Below are positions 17,810 to 27,725 of a stretch of DNA of 64,000 bases, in pieces. A program made the position numbers and the translations under genes. Numbering within the stretch: the first letter of the stretch is position 1; every line of letters starts with the position of its first letter. The notes beneath the pieces are model-generated. The model saw only the letters and a program-made list of their open reading frames with translations, did not search any database and had not been told where the DNA came from. This DNA comes from AP-15 sp963788085 (GTDB lineage: Bacteria > Pseudomonadota > Alphaproteobacteria > ATCC43930 > CGMCC-115725), in assembly GCA_963788085.1 (NCBI GenBank), contig CAWBFS010000057.1, forward strand, positions 62,001 to 126,000, written 5' to 3'.

Positions 17810-18277
17810 ATGGCAGAAGCGGCAGGGCCGAAGATGGCAGAGGAGGAATTGCTGCGGATGACCGCCGATGTTGTCGCGGCGTATGTGAGCAACAATACAT
17901 TGCCGACCGCGCAATTGGCCGAAGTCATCAACGCTGTTTACAATTCTCTCAAATCACTCGAAGGCCAGCCGGCCAAATCTCAGCCCGAGCCGCTCAAACC
18001 GGCGGTGCCGGTGCGCAAATCGGTTACCCCCGATTATCTGATTTGCCTTGAGGACGGCAAGAAACTCAAGATGCTGAAGCGGCACCTGCGGTCGACTTAT
18101 AATATGACGCCCGACGAATACCGCGCAAAATGGGGCCTCCCGGCGGATTATCCGATGGTGGCGCCAAACTATGCTGAACAACGTTCAGAATTCGCCAAGA
18201 AAATCGGGCTCGGGCGAGGCACCGGACGCCAGTCGGCGCGGCGATCGTCAGGAAACGGTGCCAGCGCAAAAAAATAG
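17810..18277 (+). CDS. MucR/Ros-family transcriptional regulator
   Basis: 155 residues; global regulator family of Alphaproteobacteria. The N-terminal part (EELLRMTADVVAAYVSNN, then LPTAQLAEVINAVYNSL) is the oligomerisation region, and the DNA-binding domain follows with TPDYLICLEDGKKLKMLKRH and NMTPDEYRAKWGLP, then YPMVAPNYAEQRSEFAKKIG. The zinc site is unusual: after Cys and an Asp in ICLED, the second histidine expected four residues after RH is a Thr (HLRST). Family members without full zinc ligation are known to be able to bind DNA, so this need not inactivate it. Stands alone between glyA (divergent) and recR (convergent). Confidence 0.93.
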   Translation: MAEAAGPKMAEEELLRMTADVVAAYVSNNTLPTAQLAEVINAVYNSLKSLEGQPAKSQPEPLKPAVPVRKSVTPDYLICLEDGKKLKMLKRHLRSTYNMTPDEYRAKWGLPADYPMVAPNYAEQRSEFAKKIGLGRGTGRQSARRSSGNGASAKK

Positions 18278-18288
18278 AACCGAGTGGT

Positions 18289-18879
18289 TCAACTCGCTGA
18301 CACGGCGCGGCGAGCCTTGAGGGCAGCGGTCAGGGTGCCGTCGTCGAGATAATCGAGTTCGCCGCCGATCGGCACTCCCTGGGCAAGGCGAGTGATCCTG
18401 ACGCCTCTGCCGGCGAGACGGTCTGCGAGATAATGCGCCGTGGTTTGACCCTCGACAGTCGCGTTCAGCGCGAAGATCAATTCCTGACCCGGTCGGAGCC
18501 GGGCAAGGAGCCGCTCAATATTGAGATCATCCGGGCCGATCCCGTCGAGCGCCGACAAGGTTCCGCCCAGCACGTGATAACGTCCGCGAAACGCCCTGGT
18601 TCGTTCGAGCGCCCAGAGATCGGCGAGATCTTCGACAACGCAGATCGTCGTCGTGTCCCGCTCCGGATCGCGGCAGATCGCGCAAGGTTCGACAGTATCG
18701 AGATTGCCGCAGATCGGGCATGGGCGAATCGCTTCCGCCGCTTTGGCCAAGGCCGTCGCCAGCGGCTCGAGCAGGCTCTCGCGCCGCTTGATCAAATGCA
18801 GCGCGGCACGCCTTGCCGAGCGGGGGCCGAGACCAGGCAGCTTGGCGAGGAGCTGGATCAAGGTGTCGAGTTCGGACAT
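18289..18879 (-). CDS. recR: Recombination mediator RecR
   Basis: 196 residues. Helix-hairpin-helix LAKLPGLGPRSARRAALHL, four-Cys zinc finger (CPICGNLDTVEPCAIC), and Toprim domain (ICVVEDLADLWALE, then HVLGGTLSALDGIGPDDL) in the expected order. RecR loads RecA at gaps together with RecO/RecF. It is the last gene of the dnaX-ybaB-recR cluster, 69 bp after ybaB. Confidence 0.97.
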   Translation of the reverse strand: MSELDTLIQLLAKLPGLGPRSARRAALHLIKRRESLLEPLATALAKAAEAIRPCPICGNLDTVEPCAICRDPERDTTTICVVEDLADLWALERTRAFRGRYHVLGGTLSALDGIGPDDLNIERLLARLRPGQELIFALNATVEGQTTAHYLADRLAGRGVRITRLAQGVPIGGELDYLDDGTLTAALKARRAVSAS

Positions 18880-18948
18880 TACCTGCGTCGGACGGTGCCT
18901 CCGGCCGCCGCCCTCCCGTGTGGCGGGGTGCGGGTGAGCGAGTAGCCG

Positions 18949-19272
18949 CTAGAACGGCAGCTTCAAGCCCCCCGGCAATTGTAGGCCGCCGGTCAGCTTT
19001 TGCATTTCCTGTTCGGCATGGGCAGAGACTTTTGCGCGGGCGTCGTTGAACGCGGCTACGATCAAGTCTTCCAGCACCTCGCCTTCTTCAGGGGTGAGCA
19101 GGCTCTTGTCGATCTTTATCTTCTTTAGATCGCTCTTGCCGTTCAGGGTCAGCTGAACCATTCCAGCACCGGCGGCGCCGGTCATCTCGACGGCCTCGAG
19201 CTGGGCCTGGACCTCGGCCATCTTGGTCTGCATCTCCTGAGCCTGCTTCATGAGCTGGCCGATGTTCTTCAT
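18949..19272 (-). CDS. YbaB/EbfC nucleoid-associated protein
   Basis: 107 residues beginning MKNIGQLMKQAQEMQTKMAE, the hallmark of the family, with the central KSDLKKIKIDKSLL and the Gly/Pro-rich tail QLPGGLKLPF. Binds DNA as a dimer. The start at 19272 overlaps the dnaX stop by four bases (ATGA), so translation is probably coupled. The gene pair dnaX-ybaB is widely conserved. Confidence 0.95.
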   Translation of the reverse strand: MKNIGQLMKQAQEMQTKMAEVQAQLEAVEMTGAAGAGMVQLTLNGKSDLKKIKIDKSLLTPEEGEVLEDLIVAAFNDARAKVSAHAEQEMQKLTGGLQLPGGLKLPF

Positions 19273-21061
19273 GCTCCGTCCTCTCCTGTATCGACTTCTT
19301 CTCCGGGGTCTTCCGGAGATGTCTCGTCCCGTTCGGGCTCGGCCGCCGCAAACCGCTCTCGAACGGCGGCGATCGTCGCCCCCGGAAAGGTCTCGAGCAC
19401 CGCCTGAACCAACGGGTGGCTCGTCACCTCGTTCCGCAGATCCCGCTGGCGGCGCTCCTCCTGCTCGCGCAAGGTCGGCTCCCCCTCCGCCTCGGAAACG
19501 GCGATCAGCCACCGGCTTCCGGTCCATTCGCCTAGCAGTTGGCCAAGGCGGTTTGTGAGATCGCGCGGTGCGCCGGAGGCCGGGCGGACCTCGATCCGTC
19601 CCGGTTCGAAATGAACCAGATGAACATCCGACCAGAGGTGTGATCGGAGCAGCGCCTCGCGCCTTTCGTCGAACAGCGCGATGACCTCGGCAAAACTTTG
19701 CGGCATTGCGTCATGCACGGGCTGGATGCCAAGAGCGGGAAGCTTGGCAACGGCTCGCAACGTGTTCCCGGCAGTCGGCCGCGACGGCGAGGTTTCCGAA
19801 GGCTGCGCAACGGCAACCGGGTGCGAAGCGACAGATGCGTTCGAAGCCGTGGCCGCGCCGTTGCCCCGGCTCCCTGCTGGGCTCGCGGCGGAGCCCGGGG
19901 TTGCCATTACCGAGCGGACCAGGTCGGCTGGCGCCGGCAGATCGGCGACGTAGGCGAGACGCACGAGCACCATTTCGACGGCCTGGATCGGCGAGGGCGC
20001 GATCTGCACCTCTTCGAGGCCCTTCAGCAGCATCTGCCACACCCGTGCGAGGACCGGGATCGTCAGTTTTTCGGCAAGCGGCCTGGCCCGCGCACGGTCG
20101 CCCTCGGCGAGCGGATCGCCGGTCCCGGCCTCCGGTGCGAGTTTCAGCCGGGTTACGAAATGGCTGAGGTCGAGGAGATCCTGCAAAATCATCAGCGGGT
20201 CCGCCCCGCCCCGATAAAGGTGACCCATTTGCAGGAGCGCAACCGGCGCATCGCCGCGCAACACGCTTTCGAGCAGATCGAAGACGAGCCCGCGATCGGC
20301 GACCCCCAGCATGTCGCGCACGGCGGCTTCCGCAACCCGCCCGCCGCCGAGAGAGCGATCGCCTGGTCGAGCAGGGACAGCCCGTCGCGCACCGAGCCAT
20401 CGGCCGCCCGGGCGATCAGCGCGAGGGCCTCCGGCTCGACCTCGACGCCCTCCGCCTTCGCGATCCGACGGTAATGCGGGATTAGCTGCTCGACCGGGAC
20501 GCGCCGCAACGAGAAACGCTGGCAGCGCGACAGGACTGTGACCGGGACTTTGTTGATTTCGGTCGTCGCGAAGACGAATTTGACGTCGGGCGGCGGTTCT
20601 TCGAGCGTCTTCAACAGCGCGTTGAAGGCGTTTTTCGAGAGCATGTGAACTTCGTCGATGATGTAGACCTTGTAGCGCCCGGAGACCGGCCGGTAGCGCA
20701 CCCCCTCGGTCAATTCGCGGATGTCGTCGACGCCGGTGCGCGAAGCGGCGTCCATCTCCATCACATCGACATGGCGGTCGTCTGCGATCGCCACACATTG
20801 CGCGCATTGGCCGCAGGGTTCTGCCGTCGAGCCGCCCGAGCCATCAGGTCCGACGCAATTGAGGGCGCGCGCCAGAATGCGGGCCGTCGTCGTCTTGCCG
20901 ACGCCCCGCACGCCGGTCAGGATAAAGGCGTGGGCGATCCGGCCCGTCGCGATCGCGTTCGACAAGGTGCGCACCATCGCCTCCTGCCCTATCAGCTCGG
21001 CGAAGGTCGAAGGCCGATATTTCCGCGCGAGGACGCGGTATGCCGCTGCCGAATCGCTCAT
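19269..21061 (-). CDS. dnaX: DNA polymerase III subunit gamma/tau (one frameshift)
   Basis: Clamp-loader ATPase, about 597 residues if read through. The first 235 residues have VLARKYRPSTFAELIGQE, Walker A GVRGVGKTTTAR near 51, the zinc Cys cluster (NCVGPDG to CGQCAQC), Walker B IIDEVHMLSK near 133, and the sensor/arginine-finger region VLSRCQRFSLRR. At about 20350, inside LLDQAIAL, the frame changes; GGGRVAEAAVRDMLG and domain III, then a tau-type C-terminal region, continue to the stop at 19269. The break lies in the AAA+ lid, far upstream of known programmed dnaX slippage sites, and the gene is essential, so a sequencing indel is likely. Followed by ybaB and recR; SRP RNA lies just upstream. 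Confidence 0.94.
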
Positions 21062-21083
21062 TAACGGAACCGTGTTGCGGCAA

Positions 21084-21180
21084 GGGAGACCGGACGGACG
21101 ACCCAGATCGGAACTCGTTACGGCTGCTTCCTTCCGGACCTGACCGGGTTGGCGAGGGATCTGTCCGCCGCCGGCCTCCC
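21084..21180 (-). ncRNA. ffs: Small signal recognition particle RNA (4.5S type)
   Basis: On the minus strand the region contains the invariant apical domain GTCAGGTCCGGAAGGAAGC with the GGAA tetraloop and the two symmetrical internal loops. The outer ends pair: GGGAGGCCGGCGG at 21180 downward with the GTCCGGTCTCCC end at about 21084. Length about 97 bases, as for bacterial small SRP RNAs. Its place directly upstream of dnaX is typical of Alphaproteobacteria. Ends are inferred from the closing stem and may be off by a few bases. Confidence 0.93.
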
Positions 21181-21247
21181 TCACCACTATATCAGCTGTC
21201 GGCAATGCCAGGGCAAGCTCGCCTTGGAGGCGAAGCTCGCTTCCCGG

Positions 21248-22312
21248 TCAATGGCGCATGAAATAGACGCGATAGAGCTGGTCGCGGAAGCTCTGGCTGG
21301 TTGCGAGCGCGGTCTGGAAATCGGTCTTTCCGAGCGCATAAGCGTCGACGCCACCCTCGGCGACGACGGTGGCGTTGCGTGGCTCGCCGCTGATCAGCGC
21401 GACCTCGCCGAAAAAATCCCCCGGCCCCAACCGCGCCACCTCGTGATCGGAACGGATCACCTCGACTTCGCCGTCCGAGATCAGGAAGAATTCTTCCCCG
21501 GGCTCCCCCTCGCGGATGATCGTCTCGCCGGCAGCGAAATGACGCTTCGTCATGTTTTCCGCGACATCGGTGAGCTGCTGCGGCGTCAGCGTCTTGAACA
21601 GATCGATCGGGCGCAGGAACTCGCAGATCCGCAGCGCATCGTGCAGCACCACATCGGACATGATCCGGCCGTCCACCATGTGGACCAGGCGGTCGGCCGA
21701 ATCGATGATCCGGTGGTCGTGGGTGACCATCATTACCGCCGCGCCGTAATCGATCGTGGTCTGCTTGAGCAGATCGATGACGTTCATCGTCGAATCCTTG
21801 TCGAGAGCCGCGGTCGGCTCGTCGGCGAGGATCAGCCTTGGCCGATTGACGAGAGCGCGGCCGATCGCGACCCGCTGGCGCTCGCCGCCCGATAGGAACC
21901 TCGGCTTGTGGTCGATGCGGTGGCCGAGCCCCAGCCGCTCCAGGATCCCGGTGCAGCGCTGCCGCATGTCGCCCAGTTCGCCATTAGCGAGCTGCGCCGC
22001 CATCTTGACGTTTTCATAGGCGGAGAGCGCGTCAAACAGATTGTGCATCTGAAAGATGAAACCGATGTCGCGCCGCACTTCGACGAGCTCGCCGCCGCCA
22101 AGTCGCGATAGGTCACGGCCGAGCACGTCGATCTTGCCTTCCTGAGCCGAGCGCAGTGCCCCGATCAAGGTCAACAAAGTGGTCTTGCCCGCCCCCGAGG
22201 GGCCGGTCATCACGACGAGCTGACCCGCGGGGATCTCGATCGAGTTGCCGAACAGGACCTGGTTGCGCGCTTCGCCCTCACCGTAATAGTGGTTCAGCCC
22301 GTGAACCCGCAC
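21248..22312 (-). CDS. ABC exporter ATP-binding protein fused to a cyclic-nucleotide-binding-like domain
   Basis: 354 residues from a GTG. Residues 1-225 are a DevA/MacB-like ATPase: Walker A GPSGAGKTTLL, Q-loop FIFQMHNLFDALS, signature LSGGERQRVAIGRAL, Walker B LILADEPTAALD, H-loop VTHDH. Residues about 235-350 form a cNMP-binding fold (LTDVAENMTKRHFAAGET, then GDFFGEVALISGEPRNATVV); the phosphate-cassette Gly-Glu and Arg are both present, so nucleotide binding is plausible. No ATG exists upstream in frame before a stop. The two permease genes precede it on the same strand. Such a regulatory domain on a DevA-type ATPase suggests gating of export by a second messenger; this is inference. Confidence 0.9.
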   Translation of the reverse strand: MRVHGLNHYYGEGEARNQVLFGNSIEIPAGQLVVMTGPSGAGKTTLLTLIGALRSAQEGKIDVLGRDLSRLGGGELVEVRRDIGFIFQMHNLFDALSAYENVKMAAQLANGELGDMRQRCTGILERLGLGHRIDHKPRFLSGGERQRVAIGRALVNRPRLILADEPTAALDKDSTMNVIDLLKQTTIDYGAAVMMVTHDHRIIDSADRLVHMVDGRIMSDVVLHDALRICEFLRPIDLFKTLTPQQLTDVAENMTKRHFAAGETIIREGEPGEEFFLISDGEVEVIRSDHEVARLGPGDFFGEVALISGEPRNATVVAEGGVDAYALGKTDFQTALATSQSFRDQLYRVYFMRH

Positions 22313-22384
22313 TACCGGTTCGGGTGCGGCCGGCCGCGCGACCGGCGGCGCCTCGCGCCCGCTCGGCGACGAGAGCGGCGCACA

Positions 22385-23446
22385 TCAGAACACCTCCGCT
22401 GGATCGGCCGTGATCACCCGCCGCACGGCCATCGCCGCCGAGATCAGGCACATGCCCAGGGTTAGGCCGAGGCTGACGAGCATCACCCGCATGGTCATGT
22501 GCAGCGGCAACAGCGCGAAACGGCCAATGACGTAATAGAGCAGGATGCTCAGCAGCAATGCCGGGACCCATCCGGCCAGGGCATTGAACGCCGCCTGCTC
22601 AAAGACCACGCGCAGCAGATAGCCGGATTTATATCCCATCGCCTTCAATGTCGCATATTGCGGCAGCTGGTCGGAAAGATCGGTGTAGGTGACTTGATAC
22701 GAGATCAGCATGCCGACCACAAAGCCTACAATGGTGCCCATCGCAAAGATCGGTCCGGCCGAAGACACGTCTGCCTGAAACTTGCGCTCGAACTCGATCA
22801 GCTGCGGCTTGGTGAATACCGCGATCGTGTCGGGCAATGCTTTTCTCAAGGATTGCTGGACGGCGGCCGGATCATCGCCGGCGCGTACCTTGATCACCCC
22901 GACATCGACGTCAGCAGGATCGCCGGCCGGACCGCGCAGCAGGCTCGCGAAGGTGCGATCGCTCATAATGACCGTGCCGTCGCTCTGGAAATCGGGGCCG
23001 AGAGCAAAGCTGCCGACGATCTTGACCTTGGCGCCGTTGAGCTCGGCTTCCGTCGCGCCGCTGTCCATGCCGAGAAAGCGCCGGGCGCGCCGGTCGACGA
23101 GTACGGTATTCGGCTCCTTCAGTTTGTCGCGGGCGGCGTTCACATCGGCATAGGTAAAGACCGGCGCATCGGGATCGAAGCCAAAGGCGCGGACCAGAAA
23201 GATCTTGCCGTCGATCGGGTTCTTCCAGAAAAAGTTGAACCAGTCGGCATAGAGCGGCCGCGCGCTCGCGACACCCGGCACATCGCGCGCCTTGTCGAGA
23301 TCGGCACGGGGAAACGGGTCTCGCGTCGCGAACTGATACTTGTGGGCGCTCTGCAGCAGAATATCGCCGTCGAGGCCGCGGATCACCGCGAAGGCGCTCT
23401 CGAAGAAGGCTTGTTCGAAGCCGAGCTGCATCAGCATCAGCAGCAC
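22385..23446 (-). CDS. DevC-like ABC exporter permease (second copy); start not resolved
   Basis: FtsX/MacB-type permease with a large extracytoplasmic domain between helix 1 and the last three helices (MGTIVGFVVGMLISYQV, ALLLSILLYYVIGRF, VSLGLTLGMCLISAAMAV), ending in RRVITADPAEVF. The coordinate 23446 is a GTG inside the first helix. The similar region continues upstream in frame as PLAWRNLVSNKSRLLRSAGG to about 23550, but no ATG, GTG or TTG occurs there before a stop at 23603, so either a rare start is used or an indel hides it. Works with the ATPase gene downstream. Confidence 0.82.
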   Translation of the reverse strand: MLLMLMQLGFEQAFFESAFAVIRGLDGDILLQSAHKYQFATRDPFPRADLDKARDVPGVASARPLYADWFNFFWKNPIDGKIFLVRAFGFDPDAPVFTYADVNAARDKLKEPNTVLVDRRARRFLGMDSGATEAELNGAKVKIVGSFALGPDFQSDGTVIMSDRTFASLLRGPAGDPADVDVGVIKVRAGDDPAAVQQSLRKALPDTIAVFTKPQLIEFERKFQADVSSAGPIFAMGTIVGFVVGMLISYQVTYTDLSDQLPQYATLKAMGYKSGYLLRVVFEQAAFNALAGWVPALLLSILLYYVIGRFALLPLHMTMRVMLVSLGLTLGMCLISAAMAVRRVITADPAEVF

Positions 23447-23602
23447 CGCGAAGCCGATGCCGCCCGCCGAGCGCAGCAGCCGCGACTTGTTCGAAACAAG
23501 ATTGCGCCAGGCGAGCGGGACCGAGCCCGGCCGCGCTATTCCGGCGAGCCCTGCAGGAGGGTGTCGGAGGGAGGCGGGGGCAGTCGACAGAACCCGACCC
23601 TC

Positions 23603-24761
23603 TCAGAACACGTCAGCAGGCGCGGCGCGGCGCAGAACTGCCGCACCGAGAGCAGCGCTGAAATCAAGGCCATGGCGAGCGCAGCGGCGAAGACGGCGAG
23701 GAGGCGCATTTCGCTCATCGTCACCGGCAGCAGCGTCTCTTGGCGGATCACCGAGTAAAGCCCCAATGCGGCGCCCAGGGCCGGAATGAACCCGGCGATG
23801 ACGATCAGCAGCGACATCGCGCTGACCGTGCCGGCCAGCGACCGGTCGGGATAGCCGATCGCCTTCAATGTGGCGAATTGCGGCAATTGCCGGCTGACCT
23901 GCGTCGAGACGATTTGGTAGACGATCATGATCCCGACAACAAAAGAGATCAGCAGCCCCGATCCGAAGATGATCCCGACCGAGGTGCGGGTCGTCCAATA
24001 TGCCGTTTCATGCGCTTCGAGCGCCTTGTGCGTAAAGATCTGGAGGCCGGAGCCGACCACCTTGCGCAAATTGCCGGCGACGTGATCGGGGTCCACCCCG
24101 GGCTTCAGCTGGATCGCGCCGAGATTGACGATGTTGAGCCGCGTTGCGGAAACAGCCGGGCAAAATTCGCCGTCGCTGGCCAGCACGACCCCTAGGCCCA
24201 TGAAACCCGTGCCGAGCACATATTGCCCGCCGATCGTGACCTTGCGGTCGCCGATCTCGACGACCCGGCCGGTGTCGAGCGGCCCGAACATCGGCCGGGT
24301 CGCGCTGTCGACGAGAACCGTGTCGGGCCGATCGAGGGCGCTGGTTTGCCGGTTGATGCTGTCGGGAATGAAGACATGGCTCGCGGGGTCGAAGCCGATC
24401 ACAAAAACATCCGGCCACATGCCCCCTTCGCCACTCTTCCATTTGGCAAATCCGAAATAGATCGGCGTTGCCTCCTCCACATCGGGCAGAGGCCGCGGAC
24501 CGGGTCCAGTCGGCTGAGCGGAAAGGCGCCCGGCTGAGCCTGGTACTCGTATTCGTTCGAGGCGAGCAGCAGGTCGAACCTCATATTGTCATAGAGCAAC
24601 AGGCCGCCGCGCGGCACGGCATAGAAAAAACCGAGCTCGACAAAGACGAGGAGGATCGCCATGAAAATCCCGATCAGCGCGAGCGCGGTCCGTCTCTTGT
24701 CATATGTCAAGATGCGCCAGGCGAGCGGAACCCTCGGACGGGAATGGAACAGGGCGATCAT
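23603..24761 (-). CDS. DevC-like ABC exporter permease (first copy), two frameshifts
   Basis: About 385 residues. N-terminus from the ATG at 24761: PRVPLAWRILTYDKRRTALA, first helix IGIFMAILLVFVELGFF, then a periplasmic domain. The frame changes near 24490 (DPVRG joining LPDVEEATPIYFGF) and again near 23640, where the C-terminal end becomes RRAAPADVF, matching the PAEVF end of the neighbouring permease. Three C-terminal helices include FGSGLLISFVVGIMIVYQIV. It forms one exporter with the second permease and the ATPase; having two non-identical DevC-like subunits implies a heteromeric channel. No HlyD-type adaptor is seen nearby. Confidence 0.82.
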
Positions 24762-24925
24762 CGCGGTTCGGTTTGTACGCGAGCGGGTAACGATCATCAA
24801 CTTCCCGGTGCCGGCGGATATGGACGCGCACAAAAGGGTGATTGGGGCGGACGAGGCGACCGGCTTATAATCCGCGTCAAACACTCTCCCGGCGAGGTGC
24901 CGCGAGCCGATCGAGGAGTAGCTTG

Positions 24926-25375
24926 ATGCCCCATCTCATCATTAACGGACAGACGCAAGAGGTCGATGTCGATCCCGACACCCCGTTGCTTTGGGTGCTG
25001 CGCGACACCTTGGGCCTGACCGGCACGAAGTTCGGGTGCGGCATCGCCCAGTGCGGGGCCTGCACGGTCCATATCGACGGCGTTGCGACCCGGTCCTGCT
25101 CGGTGCCGGTCAGCGCCGCCGAAGGGACCCAGATCACGACGATCGAGGGGTTGCCGGCCAACGGCGCTCTGCATCCCGTGCAAAGGGCCTGGATCGCCCA
25201 CGATGTGCCGCAATGCGGCTATTGCCAGAGCGGCATGATCATGGCCGTGGCGGCTCTCCTCAAGGACAAGCCGCAACCGACCGACGCCGATATCGACGCC
25301 GCGGTCACCAACATCTGCCGCTGCGGCACCTACGCCCGCATCCGCGCGGCGATCCACACCGCCGCGCAGGCGTGA
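24926..25375 (+). CDS. (2Fe-2S) subunit of a molybdenum hydroxylase (IorA-like)
   Basis: 149 residues. The N-terminal plant-ferredoxin cluster is FGCGIAQCGACTVHIDG with a fourth Cys in RSCSVPV; the C-terminal helical domain holds the second cluster in VPQCGYCQSGMIM and NICRCGTYARI. This is the small subunit of xanthine oxidase-family enzymes, resembling isoquinoline 1-oxidoreductase alpha. The ATG at 24926 has GAGGAG about ten bases upstream. Directly followed by the large subunit. Electrons would pass from the Moco subunit to the two clusters and then to an acceptor, perhaps a cytochrome c. Confidence 0.93.
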   Translation: MPHLIINGQTQEVDVDPDTPLLWVLRDTLGLTGTKFGCGIAQCGACTVHIDGVATRSCSVPVSAAEGTQITTIEGLPANGALHPVQRAWIAHDVPQCGYCQSGMIMAVAALLKDKPQPTDADIDAAVTNICRCGTYARIRAAIHTAAQA

Positions 25376-25391
25376 CGCGGAGGGACACGCC

Positions 25392-27553
25392 ATGACACAC
25401 ATGCCGCAGATCAGCCGCCGCTTTTTCCTGACGACCGCAGCCGCCGCGGGCGGCGGGCTCGCGCTCGGTTTTCACCTCCCGGACGGTATCGCGCAGCCGA
25501 GGCCGCGGCGGGCCCTGCCGAGGTCAACGCCTGGGTGGTGATCCAGCCCGATGACGCGGTCATCATCCGCGTCGCCCGCTCCGAAATGGGGCAGGGCATC
25601 ACCACCGCGCTGCCGATGCTGGTCGCCGAGGAGCTCGCAATGCGACTGGAGCAAGGTGCGCGCCGAATTCCCGTCACCCGAAGAGAACCTGCGGCGCAAG
25701 CGCGCCTGGGGCGACATGTCGACCGGCGGCAGCCGGTCGGTGCGGACCTCGCAGGAATATCTCGCGCAAGGCCGGCGCGGCGGCGCGCGAAATGCTGATC
25801 GCCGCCGCGGCGGCGCAATGGGGGGTTCCGGCGGCCGAGTGTCAGGCGGCAAACAGCGTCGTCACCCACAAGCCGAGCGGCCGCACTTTGCGCTATGGCG
25901 AGGTCGCGGAGGCCGCCGCGAAACTGCCGCCTCCGTCCGAGATAAAGCTGAAGGACCCGAAGGACTGGACCTTGCTCGGAACGCCGCAGAAGCGGCTCGA
26001 CACCGTCGACAAGGTGACCGGGAAGCCGATCTACGGCATCGATGTCCGCGTCCCGAACATGGTTTATGCCGCGATCGTTCAATGCCCGGTCTTCGGGGGC
26101 ACGCCCAAATCCTACGACGAGTCGAAAATCCGCGGGCTCAAAGGCGTGCGCCAGGTGGTGCGGCTGCCGAACGCGGTCGCGGTCGTCGCCGACAGCTGGT
26201 GGCAGGCGAAGACGGCGATCGATGCGCTGCCGGTGACTTGGGACGAGGGCCAGAACGGCAAGGTGTCGAGCGCCAGCATCGCCGAGTTCCTGCGCGGCGG
26301 GCTCACCGCGCCGGAGGCGGCGGTGGTCCGCAAGGAGGGCGATGTCGATGCGGCGCTCGCCAAGGCCGCGAAGCGGGTCGAGGCCGAATATGGCGCGCCG
26401 TTCTTGAGCCATGCGACGATGGAGCCGCAGAACTGCACGGCCTCATGTCACCCCCGACAAGGTCGAGATCTGGGTATCCACGCAGAGCGGCGAAGCGGCG
26501 TTGGCCGCGGCGGCGGCTGCCGCCGAGGTGCCGCCGGAGAAGGTCGTCGTGCACAAGACGATGCTCGGCGGCGGCTTCGGCCGGCGCGGCGCGGTGCAGG
26601 ACTATGTCCATCAGGCGGTGCTGATCGCCAAGGCGGCCGGGCAGCCGGTCAAGCTCCTATGGACGCGCGAGGAGGACATCCGCCACGACTTCTACCGTCC
26701 GGCGGCGATGGCCAAGTTCACCGCCGGCCTCGACGCGTCGGGAATGCCCGTCGCATGGCGGGTGCGGGTCACCGGCCCGTCGATCCTTGCCAATCTGTTC
26801 CCGCAGCGGCTGACGGGCGGCGTCGATCAGTCCTTCGCCAACGGCTTCACCGACGAGATGGCCTACGCTGTGCCGAACTACGAGGTCGGCTATGCAATGC
26901 GCACGACACATGTGCCGGTCGGGTTCTGGCGCTCGGTCAACCATTCGCAAAACGGCTTCTTCAGGGAATGCTTCATCGACGAGATGGCGCACGCCGCCGG
27001 GCAGGATCCGTACCAGTACCGCCGAAAATTGTTGGGCAAGGACCCGGTGCGGCTCGCGGTGCTCGACGCGGCCGCGCAAAAGGCGGACTGGGACAAGCCG
27101 GCCGCGCCAGGCGTCTCGCGCGGCATCGCTCTTGTCGAGGCCTATGGCAGCCTCTGCGCGCAAGTCGCCGAAGCGTCGGTCGACGATAAGGGCGCGGTGC
27201 GGGTGCACCGCGTCGTCGCGGCGGTCGACACCGGTCATGTCGTCAACCCCGAAATCCTCCGGGCTCAGGCCGAAAGCGCGATCGTCTATGGGTTGACCGC
27301 GGCGCTCTACGGTGCGATCACGATCGAGAACGGCCGCGTCCAACAAGGCAATTTCGACGACTACGAGATGCTGCGTCTCGCCGAAATGCCGGTCGTCGAG
27401 ACCGTGCTGGTCCCGAGCGGCGGGTTCTGGGGCGGCGGCGGCGAGCCCGGAGTGCCGCCTTTGGCTCCGGCCCTGTGCAATGCGATTTTCGCGGCAACCG
27501 GCAAGCGCATCCGCTCGCTCCCGCTGAAGGGCCAGGATCTGAAGCCGGTGTGA
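25392..27553 (+). CDS. Molybdopterin-binding large subunit, IorB-like aldehyde/N-heterocycle oxidoreductase (four frameshifts)
   Basis: About 720 residues when read across breaks near 25500, 25655, 25780 and 26440. The N-terminus has a Tat signal (SRRFFLTTAAAAGGGLALG), so the enzyme is exported folded. Then VIIRVARSEMGQGITTALPM, DTVDKVTGKPIYGIDVRVP, the Moco block KTMLGGGFGRRG, and the catalytic Glu in GGGGEPGVPPLAPALCNAI. These are the conserved blocks of IorB-type xanthine oxidase-family subunits. The start ATG at 25392 is 17 bp behind the iron-sulfur subunit. Motifs are intact on both sides of every break, so indels in the sequence are more likely than decay. Followed by fccA and the sox genes on the same strand. 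Confidence 0.85.
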
Positions 27554-27632
27554 GCGCGCTGCCCCTCACCCAGAAAGCCCGGAGCCTGTCCTCGGGCCGC
27601 TCTTCGCCCGGACCCGTGGGGGCTTGGTCCCC

Positions 27633-27705
27633 CCTCTCCCGCGCTGCGGGAGAGGAGTTTTGAGCCGCGTCTCTTGCAGCCCCTCTCCCGCGCTGCGGGA
27701 GAGGG
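27633..27705. repeat. Two REP-like palindromes in tandem
   Basis: CCTCTCCCGCGCTGCGGGAG-type perfect inverted repeats at 27633-27655 and 27681-27705, 25 bases apart, each able to form a ten-base GC-rich stem with a short loop. The second is followed by GTGACGAGCGTAGCGAGGCG, a flank that recurs in variant form after the copy at 53781. They lie between the IorB-like gene and fccA and may act as an RNA processing or attenuation site. Confidence 0.75.
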
Positions 27706-27725
27706 TGACGAGCGTAGCGAGGCGG

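Noticed and set aside
20320..20380. Programmed frameshift in dnaX
   Set aside because: No A-rich slippery heptamer is present and the place is in the AAA+ domain, not after it; an indel is simpler.
22499..23758. A 419-codon open frame opposite the DevC-like permease
   Set aside because: Low-complexity, charged sequence; the minus strand has the recognisable permease with membrane helices.
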